A stretch of DNA of 64,000 nucleotides from Vigna angularis (lineage: Eukaryota > Streptophyta > Magnoliopsida > Fabales > Fabaceae). Made by a program: the position numbers and the translations under genes. The stretch is from positions 10,414,479 to 10,478,478 of the forward strand of contig NC_068977.1 in assembly GCF_016808095.1 (NCBI RefSeq), read 5' to 3'. The notes under the pieces were generated by a model. It had not been told where the DNA came from. It saw only the letters and a program-made list of their open reading frames with translations, and did no database searches. Shown here in pieces: positions 12,934 through 24,660 of the stretch (positions within the stretch are counted from its first letter, which is position 1; the number at the start of each line of letters is the position of its first letter).

Positions 12934-13845
12934 ATTACCTCCGATAAGCTAAATGGAAAACATTATCTACCATGGTCTGCTGCCGTTGAAATGTGGTTCC
13001 TTGGCCAAGGACATTATGACCACCTTGAGCGAGATGGAAGCCATGTGCCTACTGAAAAAGTTGATCAGTGGAAACAAGCAGATTTCCAATTGTGTGCCCT
13101 GTTATGGCAATCAGTGGAACCCAAACTTCTTGTATCTTTGAGGGCTTTCAAAACTTGTCACTCCTTTTGGAAGAAAGCCCAAAGCATTTATGCCAACGAT
13201 ATTCAACGTTTCTATGACACTACGAACAAGCTTGCATCTCTTAAAATGGCAGACCATGATATGGTATCCTTCATGGCTGAAGCCCAATCTACTGTCAAAG
13301 AACTCAGGATGTTTTTGGAAGTGGACCCATTAGAAAATATCAAAAAGAAACTAGACAAATTTTATATGGTATTGATCCTCCGTGCCCTGCATCCCGATTT
13401 TGATCATCTCAAAGATCAACTTCTAACTAGTCATGAGGTCTCCTCCATGGAAACATTGACCACTCGCCTTCTGCGTGTCTCAGTACCTCAAACTCAAGAA
13501 GCGCATGAACTAGTGGAACCATCTGTCATGGTTGCCACACGAGGAAGAGGAGGACATGGCACTAGAGGAGGAGGACGAGGAGGTCGGGGACGTCCTCAAT
13601 GCACATACTGTAAAAGGATGGGTCACACTCAAGAGAATTTGTACTCCTTACAAGGTTTCCCTTTCAAAACCGCCAATATTTTGAAGACAGAAACTTCCAC
13701 TTCGAAGAATGAAACGTCCACTTCTATGTTTTCTGAGGATGAATATCAAGAGTATTTAAGCTTAAAGTCTAACAGCTTAGCACAACCATCTCAATCTCCC
13801 AATACATCAATAGCCTGCGATTCTCAAATACTTCTTAGGCATTGA
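12934..13845 (+). pseudogene. Copia gag (UBN2 type), near-complete frame with lost knuckle cysteine
   Basis: The frame is open from after a TGA at 12931 to 13845. It reads KLNGKHYLPW near the start, then a helical gag core (HSFWKKAQSIYAND, MVSFMAEAQSTVKELR), GRGG-rich basic sequence and a zinc knuckle. The last knuckle cysteine is replaced by leucine (HTQENLYS where copy 1 has HTQENC), so metal binding should fail. No in-frame ATG precedes KLNGK; the first is at 12991. The C-terminus is an accidental read-through of the fused reverse-transcriptase segment. Confidence 0.75.
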
Positions 13846-14631
13846 AGTAGCGCAATCAAAAGATGGAGTTGTAATCTCCCAAAGGAAGTATGTTCTTGAT
13901 ATATTACAACAAACAGGCATGATTGATTGTAGACCGGTAGACAGTCCCACGGACCCAAACCAGAAATTAAGGACAGAAGAAGGTGAATTATTCTTCGATC
14001 TTGAGAAGTATAGGAGGCTAGTTGGAAAATTGATTTATCTCACTATTACAAGGCCAGATCTATCCTTTGCAGTTGGAGTGGTTAGTAAGTTCATGCAGGC
14101 TCCATGTGTTCACCATTGGAATTGTTATATGAAGATAAAGGAAGCATTCAAGTCTCTGGGTATTGTGATGTAGATTAGGCAGGTTCACCTATTGATAGAC
14201 GGTCTACTACAGGATATTGTGTTCTTCTGGGAGGAAACATTATTTCATGGAAAAGTAAGAAATAAAATGTAGTAGCTCGATCAACCGCTGAAGCCGAGTA
14301 TAGGACAATGACATCACTAATATGTGAACTTATATGGGTGAAACAATTCCTTCAAGAGGTTAAATTTTGTGACATCCATACGATGAAGATGTATTATGGC
14401 AATCAAGCTGCTCTCCACATTGCATCAAATCCAGTGTTTCACGAGAGGACTAAACGTATAGAAATTGATTATCCTTTTGTTCGTGAAAAGTTGTTGACTA
14501 AAGAAATATGCACTGAGTTTATTGGGTCAAACGACCAACTCGCAGATGTATTGACCAAGTCATTAAGGGGTCCTCGAATTGAGTTTATTTGTTCCAAGTT
14601 TGGTACATACAATTTGTATGCTCTAGCTTGA
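13823..14631 (+). pseudogene. Copia reverse-transcriptase end and RNase H relic, copy 2
   Basis: Starts LKYFLGIEVAQSKDG and continues to TRPDLSFAVGVVSKFMQAP. It then breaks at the 53-bp deletion, which removes the stretch before the CDADW region and shifts frame. Later pieces ([49 protein letters not shown]) are in frame from 14308 to the TGA at 14629-14631. Confidence 0.75.
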
Positions 14632-14822
14632 GGAGGAGTGTTACTATATTTATCATATTTTATCATGATTATATTGTGTTAAGGGTTTCCCTATTTATCA
14701 TGATTATATTGTGTCTAGAATTCTCCTATTTATCATGATTATATTGTGTCTAGGGTTACCCTATTTATCATGTAAGAGGGATTAATTAAGCCCTCTAGAA
14801 TTATTTTACAGTTTAATTCTCA

Positions 14823-15270
14823 AGTTATATATTCCTCTAATTTAAATATACGACATAAGATCTATTATTTTTAAGTATAAAATCATTATTGTAAATTTTT
14901 AAATATAAAGATATAAAATAATTCATTTTGAATTATGTTTTGTTATTTATTTTATATTTTATATGTGATGCATCTTCTTCAAATTTTTTAATAAATAAAA
15001 TGATTTATTGCCTTGATGAACCTTTTTACAATCATTATTCATTTAATCAATTTATCTGATATTTTATTTCATAATTGATTAAATTGATGATTTTTAGAAT
15101 TAATTACAATCTTTTCTTGATATTTAATGGGTTATTTCTAAACCCAATGAAATTGGATTCCCCAATTTTATCAATAAAAGTAATTCTCCTATTCTGTAAG
15201 ACCTGTGTAAAATAAAAATATACTTTTATTTTACTATATTTTGTGTTACTAAATAATTAATTATGATATG
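14823..15270. repeat. Duplicated flank block, copy 2
   Basis: Matches 10321-10703 and 30433-30702 up to about 15195, then diverges into about 75 bp of unique AT-rich DNA ending in ATATG, the target duplication of the next element. Confidence 0.6.
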
Positions 15271-15752
15271 TGTAACATCCCAAAATACAGTAATTACCAT
15301 AAATTAGAATTAATTACAATTAACAGTATAATAAACAGTCTTTATAATCATAATTGAAGTTCAAGAGCCGAACGGCTTCAGTACAAAAGTAACGCGCATA
15401 AAGCGTACACAGAGGAAGTCTAGAACGAACGGTTTTACAAAAAGAAATAACCGAACGTCCAATTCAAAAGCGAAATCTAAACTCTATAAAAAGGATGAAC
15501 GTCCTACTACTCCGCTTTAACTTCAACTTCAACTAAGTTCTCTCCTTCGATCACATCCTCTAAGGTGGCCTCACCTTCTGCTCACATCCACACGGATGAT
15601 CATTGCAAGACAGGACGAACGTACATAGACAAAGGGACAACACAAGGAAAAACGAAAGGGTAAGCTTATATAATTTAACTCATACAATCAACACATACAT
15701 TTAACCATACAATTCACACACACAGCATGTAACTTCATATAGAAAAACATAG

Positions 15753-15843
<91 letters not shown>

Positions 15844-17846
15844 ACAGACCGTCCGGACTGTATGAACCTGTGTAGTTACAAGCGTCCTTGCACCCGAGTG
15901 ATGTAGTAATTGGGATACACCAAACAGCTGCCACTCGAGGTTAGTCCGTTCTTACGTCGCCCATGTTAACTTATGGACTAAGGACCTCCTGCCGTTCCCA
16001 CACATGAACTACCCTCTTCTACGTGAAGATGAGCATCACGGAACATCAGGATGGACAGCGAGTCTTAACTTATCCACAGTCATACTTTACCAAATTTAAT
16101 ATTCAATATATATATGTAAGAGACGTTCCTCCCTATAACGCTCGTTCAAATTCCACAATCATAAATTTAGTTCTCATAGTGTTCGCACATCATAATACTT
16201 CCTCTTAAGTACATTTTCATTCTTTGTTCCACTTTCCTAAAAAGACGAGCGTTCAATCCTCTGAAGGACGAGGACGAACGTGAACCGCTAACCCGAGAAG
16301 GACTCGTCACCAATTAGAATAAAACGACAACTGATCATTTGACGAACGACACAGCTACTCGAATCATTTGAATGAAATGACTCTAAAGTGATACAACAAC
16401 TTTTCAAAATATTCTAAGTACCAAGAAGTTAAGCTAAATCCAATTGGATGAATATACCAGAAAGACGAGAAATTGAATACGCTGAGAATCATTAGTTTAA
16501 AGGAATCGAATGTCAGTCAATGACCGAACGCATCAATAACCATTTACTAAGTATTTGGACGAACGCTATTTACGTCCGTTAAAAGATCAAAGGTAAGGAC
16601 GAGCGTTCGGTATAAGACCGAACACTACATTCGTACGAACGCTAGGTAGATGACCTAGCATTGATTAGGACGAACGCTCGGTATAAGACCAAACGCTATT
16701 TAAAACGAACGCTTGGTATAAGACCGAGCGTTACTGATTTTAAAGTTTAAGGTATTTATATACAACTGAGCTGAACCGAACGCTCAGTCAGTAATTCAAA
16801 AGAGGACGCTCGTTCTCGATCAGAATTCTTTCCGAATGAAAGAATTCCATTCTAAGTCAATTTCAGGAAAACCGAACGGTATAAGACCGTACGATTACGA
16901 GCGTACTTTATCATAGAGAAAATCATTATATCCAGATTTATTTCAACTGTATTAACTTTCAAAATTTTCATACGATTCATACTTTATAACTTCACATCCA
17001 GTATTAATTCACAGACTTTATAGAATTCATCACATTAATAACTCATACATTACAGTAATCATCCATCCTTCAATCCATACGTATCAAACATACTCATACA
17101 TTACAACCAACATATGCCATGTTCATTATCAGCGAACGTTCCTAACAGTTAAATCAGCATACTTTTCATGCATCCAAGTATATCATACCACATACAAGTA
17201 TAAATTAAATTTATAAGCTTCCCTTACCCGGATTCGTACGCAACTTGTCTTAATGCAAAGGATTGGTTTGCTTTCTTACAGCGTTCTACTCCAAGGTTCA
17301 CTTAACAACTTCCACTAAATCTAAACACCAAAAATCAGATATCTCAGATATAACCCATGCATGAACCCAAAACCTGGTTTCACATGAACCCTAATGGACG
17401 AGCGAATCAAAGATGAGAACTTACCAGCTTAGATTCTAATTCTGTTCGGTCCAAAATAACGCCCACGTCTCAGGGAACGTCCTCACGGTTCTGAAACGTG
17501 ATCGGAGAAAAAAGTGATGAGTTTACAGTAGAGAGAAGGTGGACTGGTTCTAGAGAGAAGTTAGAGAAAATGAAGGGTTGGGTTCTGAGGAAGAAGATGA
17601 GTGCGTGCAGGGTAGTGGAAGGGTTTTTCAGAAATCATTTTTTTGTTCAACCCACGTCCAACGGACGAGCGTATCCCCTGCCCGACACCTGCACCCCCAC
17701 TATTGACTTCAGAAGCTTCTAGTGTGACAAGTGGCGCTCATGCATGGATTGCAGAGTGGGTTTTAATGGTTCTGTGCAAGTGATGTGGGGTGCATTAATT
17801 GTGATTTGACAGCTGATTTGCAGTGTTAATTTTCCAAGGTCTCACA
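15271..17846. mobile_element. LTR-like unit, family E copy 2 (probable solo LTR)
   Basis: Begins TGTAACATCCC, ends GGTCTCACA, and is flanked by ATATG (15266-15270 and 17847-17851). Same internal landmarks as copy 1, including GGATGATCAT, the GTCCGGACTGTATGA block and the GGTATAAGACCGA minisatellite (about 16600-16735). No coding domains. 2576 bp. Confidence 0.75.
15754..15841. repeat. (AT)n microsatellite
   Basis: About 43 AT units at the same internal position of family E where copy 1 has about 14. Confidence 0.95.
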
Positions 17847-17851
17847 ATATG

Positions 17852-18560
17852 TATTTGTGTAATGAAAATATTAAGAAAGTGAATAAAAAATTTAATGAGT
17901 ACTAATTTTATTTTAATTTTCTAAAGTTTTTATGTGTTTTGGCTTTTCATGTTTATGATAAGAAAGGAAACATAGTTTAGTACTTAGTTTTGGATGTATT
18001 TAACATTTGTGTTTCCTCTTTTTTTTTGCATGATTTGAGGTTGTGAACGTGACAGTAGTTGACAAAAGGTGTTGCAAGATTTTCCATGATTTGTTTTGTT
18101 TTGTTGTGCTTGGTTTTGGAGAGGTTGTAGAGTTAAGTAAAAGAAACATATGGTTAAGTTTAGTAGGGGCATATTAAAAACGTGAGTTGTGACTTAGATA
18201 AGAACCCTACCATTTTTCTTATATAAACTCTAGTCTATGTGAGAGAGTGGAGGAATATACAGATACTATGCTAAATCATAGGTTGGGAGTGTAGTTTTGA
18301 ATTGTGGGAAGCATTATTGCTACGCAAGGAAAGGAAGGCATCTTGTTGGTCTTTGCTTTGAAACTCAAAGGATTTTGGAAACTCACTGGAACTAGAGGTA
18401 AGGGGGGGAAACTAGGATTTATATAACTGTATGCATGTTGGGGTAGTTAAAAACTAGACTATATATGTATATTTGATGGTGCATGTATATTGTATGATGG
18501 GTAGAAGGCAAGGGGTTTAACTTGGGATATAACATATTGTATGATGGGTAGAAGGTGAGG
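17852..18560 (+). other. Unassigned, with promoter-like segment
   Basis: Contains TTATATAAACTC near 18220 (TATA-like) and a G-rich donor-like GAG/GTAAGG near 18390. The phrase TGTATGATGGGTAGAAGG occurs twice (about 18490 and 18540). It may be the 5' part of the repeat family described next. No protein recognised. Confidence 0.3.
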
Positions 18561-18564
18561 GGAG

Positions 18565-18850
18565 CTAGATCCTTTCTCTGGATTGTATAAACCATGCATG
18601 TGTGTACTGAAATCTATAATATACTGCCGTTGATGAACAAATTTCGTATTTAGAGTGACTTTGTTGTGTATGAATCTGTATGAGTGGTTGTAAAATTGTG
18701 TTGTTGAAGAAGATATGAGAAAAAGGGATGAAAAAAAAATGGGGTTTCTGGGTTTCTGGAAAATCTAGTGCGATTCTGCTGAATTCTGCAGAACGCACGT
18801 TCGTCCAAATGGCTCGACCAATTAGTGGTCGGCCAAAATACTATGAGCGT
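18565..18850 (+). repeat. Fragment of dispersed family F, inverted relative to 58.4-58.7 kb
   Basis: The reverse complement of about 58430-58640 is recognisable here: GGGGTTTCTGGGTTTCTGG, GTGCGATTCTGC, TTCTGCAGAACGC, CTCGACCAATTAGTGGTCGG and ATGAGCGTT all recur in order. Homology stops at about 18850. Confidence 0.7.
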
Positions 18851-19137
18851 TGATGAGTCAATATTTTGTCAACTTCACTTAGCTTATTGTACCGAATTTA
18901 ATCAGGAAATTGTGTTAAAATGTCCGGTATTATTCCATTTTTGCTAATTGTTCGTAATTTGATCGGAAATTCTTATTTTAATTAATTTGAATTATCTGAG
19001 CTTATTATTTTGCATTATTAATTACGGGAAATTTTTGGATAACTTTTTGGGACATTTGAAGGTTAAATGAAAAATAACAATTGAGCCAATTTCATCTCAA
19101 CCATTTAAATTTTCGCTGGTTGCTGCGTGAATTTTGT

Positions 19138-19495
19138 GTCAACTTGTGTGTCTTCGTTCGAGTTCAATTCTTATCCGTTTTCCATGCAATTTTTTTTCAT
19201 AGTTTCTTTTGGATGTCTATTTTCACGTATAGTTTTTACTTTGTTCAAATTCATTCTTTACTGTTCCCAGTAATTTGTTTACTCTCCTATGTCAGTCCAG
19301 TACTACGTGAATGTTATGTCAACTTGTGTGTCTTGTTCAATTCTTATCCGTTTTCTGTGCAATTTTTTTTCATAGTTTCGTCTGGATGTCTATTTTCACG
19401 TATAGTTTTTACTTTGTTAATATTCGTTCTGTACTGTTCCCAGTAAATGGTTTACTCCTCTGTGTCAGTCCAGCAAAGGGAGGAGGTGAGTGCTC
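19138..19495. repeat. Two tandem copies of a 180-bp unit
   Basis: GTCAACTTGTGTGTCTT starts at 19138 and again at 19318. Both copies continue through TTCTTATCCGTTTTC and GGATGTCTATTTTCACG to CAGTCCAG. No coding meaning. Confidence 0.85.
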
Positions 19496-19588
19496 CATTA
19501 CCTTGAGTGCTCCATTACCTTAAGTGCTCCATTACCTTAAGTGCTCCATCCATCACCTTAAGTGCTCCATGCATTACCTTGAGGGCTC
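19496..19588. repeat. Short tandem repeat AGTGCTCCATTACCTTA
   Basis: Five to six units of 17 or 21 bp, directly upstream of a retrotransposon pol tail. Stop codons in the downstream frame show it is not translated with it now. Confidence 0.85.
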
Positions 19589-19771
19589 CAACCACCAAAG
19601 AGACAACATGATACAAGAAGGCCTAGCACCATTGGGCCTATCACAAGAGGGATGATCAAGAAGCTACAAGATGAGTACTCTCCCAAAGGCCAAACCCTCT
19701 TTTCTATCTTTGGATGGAAGATTGGAGATCTAGAAGATGCTTTTAAGATGCCAAAACATGGAGAAGGGTAA
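19583..19771 (+). pseudogene. C-terminal tail of a Ty3-type polyprotein (relic)
   Basis: The frame reads TIGPITRGMIKKLQDEYSPK and continues to HGEG and TAA (19769-19771). The GPITRG(M) phrase is typical of the far C-terminus of plant Ty3/gypsy polyproteins. It is followed by a G-run polypurine tract and an LTR start. No upstream pol domain remains. Confidence 0.6.
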
Positions 19772-19797
19772 AAGTGGACTTTGGCACATGGGGGGGG

Positions 19798-20260
19798 TGT
19801 GCATAGTAGCCTAAGGGGTAGTATTAGCTTATTTTAATTCCCCTTATGCGCCTATGTAATAAGCCACGTGAATAATATGGCTTCTAGAAAGCCATCACAC
19901 TTTGCACATGTGGGTGAGGTGGCACTTGATCCGTATTTTATGGATCTACTTACCTCACATGCATAAGCATTGCATGGACTTGAGATTTAGCTATATAATC
20001 TCCTGGGCTAAGCATGTATTTCACTTTTGGAAATATATAGAAGATGAATTCTGCACTTTGCAATTTTCTCTCATCCAAAAGTCATCTCTACTTGCTTGCT
20101 CTTCCATTGCTATCTTCTTCCATTGTGGAAGCCGCCTGAGATAGCCTACCATTCCCTCAAGCCAACTTCCATTTCACTTCACCATAATCACTTCAATCCG
20201 CTGCCAACATTCCATACTATCTAACCAAAACAGAGAGCCTTCTCTGTTACAATTTCTCCA
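19798..20260 (+). mobile_element. LTR of the Ty3-type element, truncated
   Basis: After the polypurine tract (CATGGGGGGGG) the sequence starts TGTGCATAGTAGCC, as expected for a 3' LTR. It runs into the Sirevirus array before a clear CA end is seen. The right boundary is approximate. Confidence 0.5.
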
Positions 20261-21194
20261 GCACTGAACAGAGAGCTTTCCTTACTGTTCCATTGACTTT
20301 TAGATGCCCCTTTTCTCCGCAACCATAGCATCGGTAATTTGAGGAAGATACTGGATTATCTTTCTTTTCGTATCTAAATTTTCCTTTGCCTTTAGACTTC
20401 ATGAACCTGTTGAGCCTTTTTATCATGAGTCTCAATTCTTCTTCTTCGTCTGAGTCTTCATCTTCCGATTTACCTTTGCTTCTTTCAACCTCAGATTTCA
20501 AGGCTAGATTCTTTTTCTTAGTTTTTGCTTTTGCTTCTTCTTCATCTAGTCTTCCGAGGTCAAGTTCATGTTCCCTCAACTTTCCAAAAAGTGCCGCCAT
20601 AGTCATGGTGTTCAGATTTTGTGACTCAGAAATTGCAGTCACTTTTGGTTGCCAAGACCTGTCTAAAGATTTCAGAATTTTTATATTAAGCTCATCAGTA
20701 TCGAAAGATTTCCCTAGTCCAATGAGATGATTGACAATGTTGGTGAAGCGTTTTTGAACATCTACTATTGTTTCCCCTTGCTTCATCTTGAACATTTCGT
20801 ATTCCTGGATTAAGGTATTCTTTCTAGCTCTCTTAACATCATCTGTACCTTCATGGGTTACTTTAAGTACTTCCCACATTTCTTGTGCAGTTTTACAAAT
20901 AGAAATCCTGTAAAACTCGTCAACAGTTAAAGCAGATGAAATAATATTACGAGCTTTTACATCATTACCAAATTTTCTCTTTTCTTCAGCAGTCCATTGG
21001 TCACGGGGCTTTGGTTCCTGCATATTGTTAGTTGGAACAAAAGGACCAGATGCAACAGCATCCCAAATATCTATATCAATAGATTCCATAAAAATTTGCA
21101 TTCTTACCTTCCAGAATGCGTAATTTTCACCTGTGAATAGTGGTGGTCTATTGATAGAAGCACCCTCTGCAAAGGTTTGATGTGATCCCGCCAT
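20247..21194 (-). pseudogene. Sirevirus-like gag, truncated copy A
   Basis: Identical to the other gag copies from the ATG at 21194 through the first zinc knuckle up to GEKGHLK. After 20297 the element ends and an unrelated tail of about 16 residues (VNGTVRK...) follows to a stop. It lacks the acidic region, coiled coil and second knuckle. Confidence 0.85.
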
Positions 21195-21214
21195 TTGAAT
21201 GACTATCAAAGCAA

Positions 21215-21226
21215 GCTCTGATACCA
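21215..21226 (-). other. Primer-binding site, copy A
   Basis: Minus strand reads TGGTATCAGAGC, two bases from the LTR end. It is complementary to the 3' end of initiator tRNA-Met. The same site is at 24647-24658 and 28079-28090. Confidence 0.85.
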
Positions 21227-21228
21227 AT

Positions 21229-22337
21229 TGTCAGAAGCGGCTGCAGCGGAATGGTTAGCGTGGAATAACAAACCAAGAGGGTTTTTAATACGAACGTGTG
21301 CCTTTTAATTTCTACTCAATTAAACTTACCAAGCAATTAATAAAGACAAATAAAGAGAGTAAGGTTGAGAGAAATTTGCACAGATGATTTTATCCTGGTT
21401 CGGATCTTACCAATCCTACGTCCAGTCGTTTATCTCAAAGCAAGATAAACAATTCACTAATCACAAAACAATTACAAATTACAATCACAAAGAAACAATT
21501 TGTAAGAGTTTAGAAACCACCTCTCTTGATACCACAAGAGATGAAACTACACCTCCTTTGAGTCTTCACAAAGGATGAACACCTCCTCCGAATACTTCAC
21601 GAAGGATGAACACCTCCTCCGAATACTTCACGAAGGATGATTCTCTTCCGAACACCTCCTTAGACACACCAAGGATGAACCGGCTATTTCCTCTGTCACC
21701 GTAGCAGCACTTCACCAGCTCCACAGACACGAGTTTCACAAGCCGAACAAGAACACACAAGTCTCAAGAATTTCTGAGTATTTGAGCACAAGGGAAGAGT
21801 TTCTGTGTCTTTTTTTTGTTCTTCTTGAGAGGAAATGAGAGTCTATTTATAGACTCATCCAAAAGCTCTTCCATTTTTTGTTTTCAGCCTTTCACACTGT
21901 GTTAATCGATTAGCTACAGTGGTTAATCGATTAGCACCCCAACGGATAGTCCAACGGCTCTTAAAACGGCTAGTTTTTCAAACGGCTCCTGTGTTAATCG
22001 ATTAACAGCCCTTGTTAATCGATTAACGTTAATCGATTAACACCCTCTGTTAATCGATTAACACTGCAATGCTGGGCTTCTTCATGGCGCACTGGAACAA
22101 TCGATTAACACCCTCTGTTAATCGATTAGCACTGCACAGTTTTTGCTGTTTGGCTTATTTTTACATCACTTTTGAATGCATACATAAAACTACTAACTAT
22201 CTAAGTCCTAGATATTAAACCATAATTATTACAAAAGCTTTCCATAGCAATACAAGTCTTCATAACATCTTGAATCTTGATTTCTCTTGACTTGATTTGG
22301 ACATCATCAAAACTTCATCTTCATCATTTTGCTAACA
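21229..22337 (-). repeat. Sirevirus-like LTR A (1109 bp)
   Basis: Minus strand runs from TGTTAGCAAAATGATG to CCGCTTCTGACA. It holds eight copies of an AATCGATT palindrome at 21902-22130, most within TTAATCGATTAA, and a TATTTATAG TATA-like site near 21850. Near-identical to LTRs B and C. Confidence 0.9.
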
Positions 22338-22550
22338 ATCTCCCCCTTTTTGATGATGATCAAAACCTTCTTGATTTAAAGCTTTTGATAATAATCTGTA
22401 TTTAAAATACAACTTAAGGAAGAAACAATAGTTAGTAAACTTAGAAAGAAGTTTAAGACTTTAAATATTTCTCCCCCTTTTTGATCATTATTAAAAAGTG
22501 ATGTAGTATAGCTCCCCCTAAATTTATTAGAAAATATACTCCCCCTTAAT
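22338..22550 (-). promoter_or_regulatory. Cluster of polypurine tracts
   Basis: On the minus strand AAAAAGGGGGAGAT abuts the 3' LTR, with further tracts (AAAAAGGGGGAGAAAT, TAGGGGGAGC, TAAGGGGGAGT) within 210 bp. Multiple polypurine tracts are described for Sireviruses. The same cluster is at 25770-25982. Confidence 0.8.
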
Positions 22551-23054
22551 AAAAGCATGTATGCATATTAAGGAAAAACAATATATATTTTATTGAATTT
22601 TTAAAGAGGTAAGCATGCAATGAAATATAAAGGGAACATACTAATAAAAACATAGAAACATAAAGCACCCCTTTAGATATGCCTTTGATTTCAAATGAGA
22701 ATCCTCTAGGTTGTTTCCACATTTTGTTTCGATCTTCATCTTGAGGATTGTCATCATTCTTCACTTCATTTGTTGCTTCTACAAATCTTCATCATTGTCT
22801 GCATGTAATTCAAATGACTCAAGAGGTTTTGCCTCAAGGTCTACAATTTCATCAAAGACAACATGCACACATTCTTCTATTTCAACTATTTTCCGTTTGA
22901 AAACTATATATGCTTTGTATATAAAAACATAAAATTTCTTAATTCTTCTTTTCAAAAAATTAAAACAAAATTGTTTTAAAGAAATTTTAAATTTTAAATA
23001 ATAGGTACCCAACTATTTTGTATGGGTCCTTTGGGTTAATTTAAAAATTTGAAT
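22551..23054 (-). pseudogene. Integrase C-terminus relic between gag and LTR (copy B)
   Basis: The minus frame at 22779-23012 includes YKAYIVFKRKIVEIEECVHV followed by VFDE, the motif that ends copia integrase and leads into reverse transcriptase. The catalytic integrase core and all of reverse transcriptase are missing on either side. This shows the gag-only element arose by internal deletions from a complete copia. Only about 40 residues are recognisable. Confidence 0.7.
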
Positions 23055-24626
23055 TCATTTTACAACCCAAATATATCTACCACTTGGAACACCATAATGC
23101 TTAATTTTACATTTGTTAGATGTATGACCCTTTTTCATACAATAAAAGCATGATACAACATTTGTGTTCCTATAAGTTGTTCCTTTTTCTACCCAAGTTC
23201 TACGGGTTCTATGATTGTGTTTATTTTTAATTCTAGGAACATACTTATTTTTAACAACCTTATTTTCATTATTTTTACTACATTCTCCTAAGGTTGTTTC
23301 ATCTAGTAGTTTCTTATGATTAACACAAGATGCACATTTATCACTATTAGTAAATTTACCCTTTTCAAAACATAAAACTTTATTTTTCAATTCTTTATTT
23401 TCTTCAAAAATATTTTCAAAATTTAATTTTAAATTTTTGAAATCCTTTTTCAATTTTTGATGGGCTTTATCTAATTTTTCAGATTCTACTATTAAAGCAG
23501 CATAAATTTCATGCAATTCATTTTCACTAATTTGACTAGAATTATCAGAATCGCTAGATGTACTTACTTGGCTTCCAGCGTCGTCGTTTACCACTAAACA
23601 GATGTTTGCTTCTTCATCTGAGTAGCTTGAATCTGAAATGGTCTCATTGTCGTCTTCCCATGCGATGTACGCTCTCTTTTTCTTGAAGAATTTCTTTTCT
23701 TCACCTTTCTTTTGATTTGGGCAGTCTGCTTTTAGATGCCCCTTTTCTCCGCAACCATAGCATCGGTAATTTGAGGAAGATACTGGATTATCTTTCTTTT
23801 CGTATCTAAATTTTCCTTTGCCTTTAGACTTCATGAACCTGTTGAGCCTTTTTATCATGAGTCTCAATTCTTCTTCTTCGTCTGAGTCTTCATCTTCCGA
23901 TTTACCTTTGCTTCTTTCAACCTCAGATTTCAAGGCTAGATTCTTTTTCTTAGTTTTTGCTTTTGCTTCTTCTTCATCTAGTCTTCCGAGGTCAAGTTCA
24001 TGTTCCCTCAACTTTCCAAAAAGTGCCGCCATAGTCATGGTGTTCAGATTTTGTGACTCAGAAATTGCAGTCACTTTTGGTTGCCAAGACCTGTCTAAAG
24101 ATTTCAGAATTTTTATATTAAGCTCATCAGTATCGAAAGATTTCCCTAGTCCAATGAGATGATTGACAATGTTGGTGAAGCGTTTTTGAACATCTACTAT
24201 TGTTTCCCCTTGCTTCATCTTGAACATTTCGTATTCCTGGATTAAGGTATTCTTTCTAGCTCTCTTAACATCATCTGTACCTTCATGGGTTACTTTAAGT
24301 ACTTCCCACATTTCTTGTGCAGTTTTACAAATAGAAATCCTGTAAAACTCGTCAACAGTTAAAGCAGATGAAATAATATTACGAGCTTTTACATCATTAC
24401 CAAATTTTCTCTTTTCTTCAGCAGTCCATTGGTCACGGGGCTTTGGTTCCTGCATATTGTTAGTTGGAACAAAAGGACCAGATGCAACAGCATCCCAAAT
24501 ATCTATATCAATAGATTCCATAAAAATTTGCATTCTTACCTTCCAGAATGCGTAATTTTCACCTGTGAATAGTGGTGGTCTATTGATAGAAGCACCCTCT
24601 GCAAAGGTTTGATGTGATCCCGCCAT
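23055..24626 (-). CDS. Sirevirus-like gag polyprotein, copy B
   Basis: 523 residues from the ATG at 24626. The longer reading frame runs back through the primer-binding site, so I take the first ATG (MAGSHQTFAEGASI). Order: copia gag N-terminus (PPLFTGENYAFWKVRMQIFM), UBN2 core (to about residue 230), an acidic/basic linker (SEDEDSDEEEE), knuckle 1 (CYGCGEKGHLKADC), an acidic serine-rich region, a probable coiled coil (about residues 390-440, KLDKAHQKLKKDFKNLKLNF), and knuckle 2 (CFYCMKKGHTSNKC). It should form the particle that packages element RNA. There is no protease or pol, so mobility would need enzymes from a related element. Confidence 0.85.
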   Translation of the reverse strand: MAGSHQTFAEGASINRPPLFTGENYAFWKVRMQIFMESIDIDIWDAVASGPFVPTNNMQEPKPRDQWTAEEKRKFGNDVKARNIISSALTVDEFYRISICKTAQEMWEVLKVTHEGTDDVKRARKNTLIQEYEMFKMKQGETIVDVQKRFTNIVNHLIGLGKSFDTDELNIKILKSLDRSWQPKVTAISESQNLNTMTMAALFGKLREHELDLGRLDEEEAKAKTKKKNLALKSEVERSKGKSEDEDSDEEEELRLMIKRLNRFMKSKGKGKFRYEKKDNPVSSSNYRCYGCGEKGHLKADCPNQKKGEEKKFFKKKRAYIAWEDDNETISDSSYSDEEANICLVVNDDAGSQVSTSSDSDNSSQISENELHEIYAALIVESEKLDKAHQKLKKDFKNLKLNFENIFEENKELKNKVLCFEKGKFTNSDKCASCVNHKKLLDETTLGECSKNNENKVVKNKYVPRIKNKHNHRTRRTWVEKGTTYRNTNVVSCFYCMKKGHTSNKCKIKHYGVPSGRYIWVVK

Positions 24627-24660
24627 TTGAATGACTATCAAAGCAAGCTCTGATACCAAT

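Larger units (their letters stand above)
12633..14822 (+). mobile_element. Copia deletion derivative, copy 2
   Basis: Begins with a primer-binding-like TATATCAGAGC (compare TGGTATCAGAGC, complementary to initiator tRNA-Met) at about 12635, followed by a leader, gag, the same gag/reverse-transcriptase deletion joint as copy 1, RNase H remnants, and a short LTR (14639-14822; TGTTACTATATTTATC to TTAATTCTCA). No 5' LTR is visible next to the primer site. Relative to copy 1 it has a 53-bp deletion near 14120. Confidence 0.75.

Noticed and set aside
20386..20730. Plus-strand serine-rich frame repeated three times
   Set aside because: Exact antisense of the gag frame (also 23818-24162 and 27250-27594); no independent support.
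21900..22132. Repeat-spacer pattern that could suggest a CRISPR array
   Set aside because: Repeats are short palindromes in a plant LTR, spacers vary irregularly and no cas-like gene exists. Same reasoning for 60080-61385.
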